Virus record (IMG/VR): IMGVR_UViG_3300025430_000033
Location: 1 to 53,362 of that record
Length of the DNA stretch: 53,362 nucleotides
Source: a virus
Direction: 5' to 3' (one strand)
Shown here: positions 26,501 through 38,500 of the stretch, one piece after another
Position numbering within the stretch: position 1 is the stretch's first letter
How the letters are laid out: every line of letters starts with the position of its first letter
Program-made: the position numbers and the translations under genes
The notes under the pieces: generated by a model
Databases searched by the model: none
Told to the model about the DNA's origin: nothing
Seen by the model: the letters and a program-made list of their open reading frames with translations, nothing else

Positions 26501-29500
26501 GCCTGCATTTGCACCAAAAAAATATTTAGATACTACATTAGTAAATCCAGTGAATGTAATTCAAGGACACGATGGTAGTATTATTGCTGCTTACAATGAT
26601 TATCGAGACGATTTAATTTTAGAACTTGAAAAAAGAATTTTTAATAACATAAAAGTAAAATATAATACTAACATATTTGATATAGCAAAAATAATTCCTA
26701 GTTATAATAGATCTAACGACTATTCTTTAAATGAATTTAATAAAGTTATAGCTCCTAGTTTTTATTCTTGGATTGGATTTGTTGGAAAAGATCTAACAAC
26801 TCCGTTAAATTATGATAGAACTAATAGTTTTACATACAATTATTCTTTAAATGCTGCGCCTAATAATACACCGTTGCCAGGTTATTGGAGAGGAATATAT
26901 CGTTATATTTTAGATACTGATCGACCTAACTTATGTCCTTGGGAAATGTTAGGATTTAGCCAACAGCCTAGTTGGTGGACAACGGTATATGGCCCAGCAC
27001 CATATACTAGTGATAATTTAATAATGTGGCAAGATATTACCGACGGTATGATCCGTGAGCCAGGCATGCCTGCAATTTATGCAGAAGAATATGCTAAACC
27101 ATTTTTAATGCAACACATCCCTGTCGATGAATCAGGAAATTTAATTAGTCCATTGAATTCTGGATTGGCTTCTGGAACAGTACAGCCTAGTATCAATAAT
27201 AACTTTGTGTTTGGCGACGGTAGTCCTGTAGAAACCGCATGGGTTAGAAGTAGTTATTATTCATTTAGTGTAATTGCTGCTAGTTTAATTCTTACACCTG
27301 GACAAACTTTTGGTATCTTATTAGATAGATCAAGAATAACTCGAAACATTGCAAATCAGTTAATTTATACTGAAACCGGATTGTGTATTAGACCTAAAGA
27401 TATTATTTTACCCAGCACATTCTCTAGTACCAATCGTGTGCAGACCGCAGGCTTAGTCAATTGGATTGTTGATTTAATTTTTAATTATATCTTTAGTAAT
27501 AATGTTGCTGGGTATAATTCTTATCTAAATGATTTGTCCACGATGACACCTCAATTAGCATATAGGGTTGGATCATTTACAAATCAATCGCAATTTAATT
27601 TATTATTAGAGTCAAAGACACCTGCAAGTTCTGGAAATGTTTTTGTTCCAACCGACGATTATAAAGTTTTTTTAAACAAGTCAACAACTGTAAAAAAATT
27701 AGTATATAGTGGTGTAATTATTACAAAATTATCAACTGGATTTGAAATTAAAGGTTATAGCAAAACACAACCTTATTTTAATTACTATTTTCCACAAGGT
27801 ACAGGCAGTAAAATTAATGTTGGGGGAATCTCAGAAAACTACTCAACTTGGACCTCAGGACAATTATACGTGGTTGGTAGTGTAATTCAATATAACGGGG
27901 TATTCTACAGAGCTACAACAACTTCTACATCTACCGATTCATTTGATGCAAATAATTTTGCAAAGTTAAGTGGACTTCCGATGACTGGAGGAGCCACAGC
28001 ATACTTAAAAAATAAATGGGATAAGTCTAAAGTATTATCAGTTCCATACGGAACATTGTTTAATACAATACAAAGTGTAGTAGATTTCTTACAAGGATAC
28101 GGAGAGTATTTAAAAGATCAAGGATTTACATTTGACAATTATAATACGTTGTATAGTTCTGTTAATAATTGGGATACTAGTGTAAACGAGTTTTTATTTT
28201 GGACTACGCAAAATTGGAGTACTGGACAAGAAAAATGGAGTGACTGGGTCGTAAATCAACCATATACATACGGTACTGTTGTAAGATATGATGGTGATTA
28301 CTATAGTTCACTTTACAATTTGCCAGCCGTTGATCATTTTGATAGTACTAAATGGCAATTGTTGCCGGGTTTAAGTAATGTTGGTGCTAGTGTTATTAGT
28401 TTAAGTCCAAGTGCAAATGGTATTAATTTTACTACCAACTTAACAGTTGTTGATGATATTACTAATAATTTTAATGCTTATGAAATTTTTAAAGTAGATG
28501 GCACTCCTATTGATTTAAATCATCTACATAGCTATAGACAAGGCAACGAAATAACTTATATACCTACGACCCTGCAGGGAATTTATGGTGCAAGTTTTTA
28601 TCTAGTTCAAAATGAACATATAATTGTAATCAATAATACTACAATTTTTAATGATATTATCTATAACCCTACTAGCGGTTATCGAAGAGAAAGATTAAAA
28701 GTAAGCGGATATATTACTACAGGTTGGTACGGTGGCTTAGACATTCCAGGATTTATCTATGATGCTGCGGCAGTACAATCTTGGCAACCATGGCAAGATT
28801 ATAATGTAGGTGACATTGTTAAATATGGCCCTTATTATCTACAAGCTGACCCTACAAGCGGAAATTTAATTGCAGGGTCTGCTGTACTCGATCATACCCA
28901 GTGGACACGATTGTCTGCTAAACCAACTGACAAAATATTACCAAATTGGACTAATATTGCAACTCAATTTACAGATTTTTATAGCACAGAAGTAGATAGT
29001 TTTGATAACGGCCAACAAAAAATGGCACAACACTTAATAGGGTATCAGAAACGTCAGTACCTTGAAAACATTATTCAAGATGATGTAAGTGAATTTAAAT
29101 TCTATCAAGGTATGATCCGTGAGAAAGGAACACAAAACGTATTGAACAAGTTGTTTAATGTTTTAAGTTCGGATGCACAAGAAAGTTTAACATTTTACGA
29201 AGAGTGGGCAGTACGTGTTGGACGTTATGGTGCGACATCTGCATTTGACGAAATAGAAATTGTATTAAATCAGAATTCATTTAAAAATAATCCTCAAGGA
29301 TTTGTATTAGTTAATAAACTAGACTCTACAATAAGTCCTTTTATTATTCAACAAACTCCTAACGACATTTATGTAGCACCATTAGGCTATGACAGTAATC
29401 CTTTCTTACCGCTTGCGGCAACTAATCAATTTTTAAGAAGTTCTGGGTATGTTAATTCTAACGATGTAACTATAAGCATTTATTCTTTAGATGCATTGAA

Positions 29501-32500
29501 ATCTCAACCAGCTATTAATTTAACCCCAGGAGTTGGTTACACAATTTTAACACTTGGAACGACTGATTTTACCCTTGCAGGCGCATTGAGCAATACGGTA
29601 GGCACTTCGTTTGTGGCAACGGCTACGGGCAATGGTACGGGCACTGTAAAAGTTGACATAACAACTTTCAAAGAAGGTTCGTATGTCTGGTGTTCTTTTG
29701 ATAGCTTTAAAGGATGGGATGTTTATAGATTTACAAATTTACATGTAAGATTTAAATCAGCCTCAATATCAAACAACATATTGACAATTACTTCTTATGA
29801 TCTTATAACTTTTAAAGCTGGATCATATATTGGTATACTACAGTCTACATTATTAAATGGATTTTATCAAGTAGAAACTGTTAATTTAAATACATTCACA
29901 GTGTCTACAAGCCTGGCAAGCCTGCCGTCAGATTTTACTGAATTATTAATTTATGGACTTGTTAGTCAACGAGCTAGTTCTATTGATAATATCACAGGTA
30001 TGCTGTCATCTAATTTAAAAAATAAAGATCTTATTTGGACAGATGATGCTGGTACAGGAACTCCGGCAGCTTGGATTTATAATTCTGTCTTTACACAAAG
30101 CATAGTTAATAACAATATTCAATCGACTAATTTACAATTTGGTAGATCGGTAGCTATTAACACACAAGGAAATATTGCAGCTGTTGGAATGACATCTGGT
30201 CAAATAAGTACCTACGATAAAGTTGGATCTGCTGTATCTTGGATACAGCGACAATTGGTCCCAACACCATTTACTGCTCAAAGTTCAGCAAATCCTATTA
30301 GTTCTATAGCTACTACTATTGCTATTAGTCCCGACGGCACATATATGGCATCTGGATCTCCAGCAGCAACTTATGCATCGACTTTGTATGTTGGTGCGTA
30401 TAACGTGGGCAATACTTATACAGTTAATCAAATAGTATCTTATATGAATAATTTCTATAAGGCTATCGTTGCTGTTCCTTCAGGAGCTATACCTAGTCTA
30501 ACTTCAAGTTATTGGAACAGTATTTCTTATATTCCTATAAGTTTAGCAGGATCTAATATTGCTGTTTCTGGGTTAGTATCATTGTACAAGAAAGATTCTA
30601 ATAACATATATCAGTTAATAGATACAATTATTAGTCCATCGGCTACATTGTCAGTGGCATCAACTGAAAATTTTGGTTCTTCTTTAGTATTTGATAGCAA
30701 CAATAATCTTTATATTTCTGCTCCCGGGTATGACTCTGCAAAAGGTCGAGTATACTCGTTGAGTTATGCATCTAGCACACCAATAATTTCATATTATGAT
30801 AGTGTGGGAAGTTCTGGAGCATTATTAAATTTAAATTCAACATTTGGTATTCAATCTGGAATGTCAGTATCGGGAATTGGCTTTGCAACAAATCAAACAG
30901 TAGCGGCTGTATTAACACAAATTACATTCAACTCTGTTGCTAATGTTCCAAATTATATTTTAAATTCTTTAGGTGTTGCAGTAAGTCTTTCAAATATTAC
31001 AGCTGGATTGAATGTTTCTGGTTCTCAGGTATTGCCAGGAGTAACAGTATATTCAACAGGAACAAACCCGATAATTATTAATGTATTATCGGTAACACCA
31101 AGTAGTCCTAGCATTGGATTTGTTACTATAAACTTTACCCAACAATCCGCTGCTCCTTTCTTAGTTGGAGATCAGATATCGATATCTGGAGTTTCAATAT
31201 CTGGGTACAATGGATCTTATACAGTAACTGATGTTGGCAAAAATTATGTAACATACGCAAATATTACAACAGGAGTAGCCACAGCAAATACTGGTTCTGT
31301 ACAATCAACTGTAAATTATGTATTAGTTGCAGGGCCTGAAGATTCTATTTCGACAATTTCTTCAGTATCATTTATTATTAGTATAACTGGAGTATTCCCT
31401 TCAGTACCAGGTGCAGGGCTTGTTACAATAACATTTAATAAATTACCTGCGGTTCCTTTTAAAACTGGAAATCAAATTATAGTTTCAGGTGTATCAGTTG
31501 CAGGGTTTAATGGTACATTTACCGTAGTTACATCTACAACAACATCTGTAACTTTTTATAATAATACAACAACAACATCTGCAACTGGCGGAACAATAGC
31601 AGATCCAACATTACAATTCAATGTTAGAACAATTTCAAGTCCGAGTATTGTATTGCTATCAGCGGCTCCTGATTCCACTCCTGCTGGCCCGATACAGTTT
31701 ACAACTATTAGTTGGAGATATAGTTCTTTAATTACTTCTCCTGCATTATCTTCTAATAATGCGTTTGGTAATACAATAACAGTAAGCCGTGACGGATCTA
31801 CATTTTTAGCATCTTCTAAAAATAATGTATATGTTTATAAAAACACAGGCTTGGGCTCACAATTACTATCTACTATACCAGTAACTAGTACATCTCTTAC
31901 TGTTTCCGATACTGGAACTTATTTTGCAATTGGAAGTTTTAAAACAATTACTGAAAAAACATCTCCTTCTGCAACAATTAATGTTATGTCAAATATTGGA
32001 CAAGTGAATCTTTATCAATATAATGACATTACTAATCAATATTCAGTAATACAAACAATAACAGATACCGCTTCTAGTTCTAACGGCTCTAATTTTGCAA
32101 ATAAACTAGCATTTATGAATGATACTAGTACTTTGGTAATTTATAGTCAAACAGGTTCTCCAGTAACCCAAACAACAATAGATGCTGAATCTGGTTTTGA
32201 AACAACATTTGACGAAAGAGCTACAAGATTTATTTCACAAGACATCAGCGGCGGCAAAGTTGATATATACGACAACTATAATACTCAATGGGTATTGAGC
32301 GAATCACTATTAAATTCTGAAAATGTGTGGGATGGTTACGGTATAGGATTTGCAGTTGGATCTAATAATGTTTTTGTAAGTTCTCCTTATTACGCTATCA
32401 ATAATAATTTAACTGGACAAGTATATGTTTATACTAAACCACCTAAGTCATATAGTTGGACACCTTATAGAACACAAATTCCAGTAGTAGATATTAAAAA

Positions 32501-35500
32501 ATTAAAGAAAGCATTTTTATATAATAAAACTACTAGTAAGTTATTGACTTATCTAGATGTTATTGATCCAATACAAGGAAAAATTGCCGGGCCAGCTGAC
32601 GAAGAAATAAAATATAAATCATTTTATGATCCAGCGATATATTCTTATTCAACTAATGTTGATACCGTAAATGTTGATGATGGTGTGTGTTGGTCTACTA
32701 ACCAAGTTGGTCAATTATGGTGGGATTTACGAACATCTAAATTTTATGACCCTTATTTTTCAGATGTAACTTACAGAAACAATTTATGGAATACACTTGC
32801 ACCTGGCGCAAGTGTAGATATCTATGAATGGGTATCTAGTTCATTATTACCAGCAGCTTGGGATGCATTGGCTGATACAGTATCGGGAATTGCACAAGGT
32901 ATCAGCGGAACATCTCTTTACGGCAATAATGCATACAGCGTTAGAAAACGTTATGATACTAATACTAAAACATTTAAAAATACATATTATTACTGGGTTA
33001 AAAATAAATCTATAACACCGGATATAATAGGAAGAAACATTTCAGCTCAAGCTGTTTCAAGTTTAATTTCTTCTCCAAGAAATCAAGCATATACATATCT
33101 AGCATTGACAGGAACCAATTCTTTTAGTTTAGTAAACGCTGCACCGTATTTGTCAGATTCTAATGTAGTGTTAGTTATTGAATACTGGACTGTAGATAAT
33201 ATTGAACAAAATATTCACTCTCAATGGAAATTAATTAGTAACGATACTATTGTTGATATTCCTGCGGTAATAGAACAAAAATGGATTGATAGTTTATGCG
33301 GAACTGATGCATCAGGCAGATCTGTACCTGATACATCGTTAGCTCCTAAATTGCGTTATGGTATTGAAAATCGTCCACGTCAAAGTATGTTTGTTAACCG
33401 TGTAGAAGCACTAAAAGAATTTGTAGAACAAGTTAATATTAGTTTGTTGGCAAATCAAATAGTTAACAACTATAATATTAGTTCTTTAGAATCTTACGAT
33501 AAAGAACCTACACTAATATCAGCACTATATGATATTGTGCTAGATACAGATACTGAATTACCATATGCTAATATAAATTTATTCCAAAGTCCTAGTGCAA
33601 CACCTATAATAACTAACGGAAAAGTAACAGGAATTAAAATATTATCAACAGGCAGAGGATATAGTGTAGCACCTTATATTGAAATTGTTGGCACTGGTAA
33701 AGGTGCTATTGCAAAAGCAATTCTTAACTCTGCGGGAAGTATAGTCTCGGCACAAGTAATAAGTGCAGGAGAAGGTTATGACCCAAATACTACTACCTGC
33801 TCTATTAGAAACTATTCAGTATTAGTGCATAGTGATAGCCAAGCAAGTAATAGTTGGAGTATATATTCGTACGATCCTGTTAATATTATGTGGTCTAGGA
33901 CATTAACACAGTCTTACGATGTAAGAAATTATTGGAGTTACGCTGACTGGTATGCTAGCGGATACAATCAATTTAGTTCCCCTGATTTTTCAGTTCAAAC
34001 ATTTTTTGATTTAAACTCAATAACTGTTTTAAAAGGCCAATTGGTAAAAATTCTTAAGGTAAATTCAGGTGGTTGGTTATTGATAGAAAAATATGCTGAT
34101 AGTACTAGTACAGATTGGACACAAAGTTATAATGTAGTTGGTATACAGAACGGAACTATACAATTGAGTAATAGTTTATATCGTACTGAATTTACTGCTG
34201 TAGGATACGATGCTAGTACATTTGATAACGGATCTTTTGATGTTAAAGCTAGTACCGAATTAAGAATAATTCTTAACACATTAAAAAATAATATTTTTAT
34301 TGGTCCTGATCTTAAACAAACATATTTAGATTTATTTTTTAGTAGTATAAGATATGCGCATAGTGAACAGTTATATATTGATTGGATCTTTAAGACAAGT
34401 TTTGTTAGGGCAACACACAATGTTGGATCTTTAAGCCAACCAGTATACTATCCAGTAGATAATCTAAGTAATTTCCAAGATTATATTGCAGAAGTTAAGC
34501 CTTATAGAACTAAAATAAGAGAGTATATTAGTCAGTATGTTAGCACAGATTTAGGCCCAACAGCAGTATCAGATTTTGATTTACCACCAGTTATACAAAA
34601 TAATCGATCCACTACTATAAACACGGGTGTTACAAATGGATCTGTAACAGCAGACTTGCCAGCTATCCAATCTTATCCTTGGAAATTTTGGTTAGATAAT
34701 GTTGGGTTTAGTATAACTGAATTAATAATTGTGTCTGGCGGTAATAATTATATTACGCAACCGACAGTGATTATCAGTGCGCCAACCGGCCCTAACCCTG
34801 TGCAGGCCACAGCTGAAGCTTTTTTCACTAATGGCGTTATAAATCGTGTCATATTAACATCCCCAGGTAGTGGGTATTTGTCAGCTCCTACTATAGAAAT
34901 TGTTGGTGGATTGTCTACCACGGGTACAGCTGCATCAGTAGTTGCTATTATAGGTGAAAGTGTAGTACGATCGAGCTTAGTTGGAATTAAATTTGATAGA
35001 ATTTCTCAAAAAAATTATATCGTTGATTTGTCTGTTACGGACACGTTTACTGGTTCAGGCTCTCGTTTACAATTTCCGTTGACATGGGCACCTGATATTC
35101 GAGTAGGCCAATCTACAATTTATATAAATGGAATTCCTGAATTAAGAGAAAATTATACATTAGCAATAGCTAAATCGACATTAAAAGGTTATACTCAGTA
35201 TTCAGGAACTATAACTTTTGTATCTGCTCCTCCTATCGGTGCAACTATAGTTGTTAATTATATAAAAGATATTTCAATGTTAAATGCTACAGATAGAATT
35301 GATTTTTATTATAATCCTACTAGCGGTATGATAGGTAAAGAATTAAATCAATTAATGTCTGGTGTAGATTACGGAGGAAATATTGTTGGTAATTTAGGAT
35401 TCGCACCTGGCGGTGGATGGGGTGTATTGCCTTATATGGTAGATACTTGGAGTTCTTACGATAGTACATATACAGATTACATCGTTCAAGTTGCAGCGAA

Positions 35501-38500
35501 TACTCATAGTTTCACTTTACCATATACACCTGATGTTGGAACAAATATCAATGTTTATTATAAACAAGGATACTCTATAGCACATCCGTCAGACGGATTT
35601 ACACTAAAATGGAATTATGATTTATTTGTAAACAATCCAGTAGTTACTATCTCAACAGATGTAACAACAACTAGTTCTTCAACAGCAACAGCTACTTTAT
35701 TGAATTATTCTACTACTGTAGAATCGACATTAACGGCAATCGGAGGAGTTGTTGGGTCGTCAACAATAATTTTTGAAAATATTTTAAATTTAGTAATTGG
35801 TCAATATGTTTCTGGTGCAGGAGTTCCTTCAAATACTACAGTAACACAAATTATAGACAATGCAGTGGTGCTATCTAATAATTTAACAGTTGATGCTACT
35901 GGAAATTATTCTTTCTACGTATTAAGTACGGTATTAACAGTATCATCGATTACTGGAATTTCAGCGGGGATGGGCGTTATTGGTAATGGATTTTCAGTTC
36001 AGTCAGTAACAGAAGTATTAAGTTCGACAGTAAACGGTGTAACAACTTACTATGTTTATATTAATCAACAACCCGATTTCATTCCTACACTAAACGAAAC
36101 ATTAACATTTGTCACTAATGTTGCTGGAACATTAACTTTAACATTATCTTCTACCGCTAATTTACAAGTTGGTGATATAATTACTAGTGCTATATCAGCT
36201 ATAAGTTACAATATAGTTGTTACAAGTATAGTAAATTCAACTCAAGTAAAATTAAGTAAAATTTTATATAAAACAATTCCTAACGGAACTACAGTTACAT
36301 TTACTAGAACGTTGCATTATACAGTTAGAATTGGCAATAACGGACAAATTACATTGTTTACTCCTATACCAGTTGGAAGTAATATTAATATTACTGGAAG
36401 TTACGATCCTGTGCGTATTGATGCAACTGATTTTGATTCAATATCTTTGACATCTCCTACAAATCCTAATGCTATTATAACAACTCCCATTATGGGAGTA
36501 ACTCCTGCACCAACAGTGACGACAACAGTAAGTGCAAGTGGTGATAGAATATATACAATTAATATTCCAAATACATTCGTTGTACAAACTAACGATACAT
36601 TTATTTTACGTCAAAGCACAAGCGATGGTTCAGAAACACCAACTGAATACGATACAAAATTAGACGGCGGAAATTTAGCTTATACCACAGCAACAGGTAT
36701 TGCCGCAGATGATATTGTGTTAGATGGTGACGGTTTTGTTACACCAACAACAAGCCCAGCATTAGAAGAAGTAGTTCCAGGACAAGTTGTTGATACATTA
36801 GCTTTAAAAGTATATGATAGACCTAATTCTGGCTCTGCTAATATTAAAGTAGACAATTATATTACAGATGGATTTACTAATTCTTTTAAATTAATAACAA
36901 CACCAAGTAGTAACGGGGCAATCATTGTAAGAGTTGGATCTACTATTAAAACTATTAATGTGGATTATCAAATTGATTATAAAAACAATTTACTAACATT
37001 GGCAGCAACTCCATTGACAAACCAAGTAGTAAGTATATTTGTTATAGGATTTTCAGGAACTAATTTATTAGATCTTGATTATTTTGTCGGTGACGGAATA
37101 ACTACAGAATTTGTTACTAAAGCACCTTGGTTAGATGCGTTTACTCCGTTAGTTTATGTCAACGGTACAGCGGTCGATCCAGTGTTTTTCAAAACAGATA
37201 ATACATATTCATTAGATAATGCTATAGGTATTAAATTTCCAGCACCAGTTGCTGGCGGAGCATTAATTAACTATATCATAGTTAGTGGGTCTACACAAAC
37301 ATTCTCAGTAACTAATTCTGAAGTTGTAGCAACTAACGGCGGAACAACATATACACTGAATAACCCAATAGGATCATCATTGCCTAATGAAACTAACATG
37401 ATTGTTAGAGTTAATCAGCAAATTTTAAAAGGTCCTGTTAATGTTTATTATACAATTAAAGATAATATTTTAGCATATATACTTGATCCTAATAGAGCAC
37501 AACCTTATTCTGTTGCAGCAAACAATATAGTTGTATTAGTTGATGGAAAATTATTATCAGCTGGATCAGATTATAGTGTTGATTTGAGTGGATTAACTAT
37601 AAACATTGGTAAGAATATCTATAATAAAAATATTGGAAAAACATTATTAATCAGTATCATAGCTAACGAAGGTTATTTGTATAATCCTAATACTCGACAA
37701 ATAACATTTAGTCAACCATATACTAGTAATGACATTGTTGAAGTTACTAGTTCATACAGACATGACACGCTGGACATTCAACGTACTGCAATCACAGTTA
37801 CATCTGCTACAAATTTAGTGCAAGGATCTGTAGAATATTACTATTATAATTTAATCAGCGGCGGATTAATAACTTTAGATCGTTCAGTAATAAACGAAAA
37901 TTATATTTGGGTTATTAAGAATACTACCTTATTAGTTCCAGGTATTGATTATATTTTATTAGACAATCATACTAGTATTCAATTAACAAATGTTCCTCAA
38001 TTAAATGATCAAATCACCTTAATGACATTTGGTAGTAATGTTCTAGGGCATGGAATTGCATATATGCAATTTAAAGACATGCTTAACAGAACTTCTTATA
38101 CACGTTTAAGTTTAAATAAACAAACTAAACTAGCTACAGATTTACATTGGAATGATACAACCATAACTTTAAAAGATGGTAGCAATTTTCAATCACCAGG
38201 TAATACACCCGGTGTGATTGAAATTCGTGGAGAGCGTATTGAATATTTTGCAAAAACAGGAAATATTCTAAGTAGATTGCGCCGAGGTGTTTTAGGAACA
38301 GGTGTACATACTGTAAATTATGCAGGAACATTTGTTCAAGATATTAGTTCAGGTGAAACTATACCATATTCTGATACAATACAAACAACTACGGTAATAT
38401 CTGACGGTACTGATCTTGTAAATTTAAATTTCACTCCTACGATTGGAAATGCAGAAGATACTATTGGAGTTTTAAATTGGTTTAAAGACTATGGGTACGC

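Noticed and set aside
34127-34420. Minus-strand frames inside the giant gene
   Set aside because: Short antisense shadows rich in Leu/Cys/Ser without start signals.
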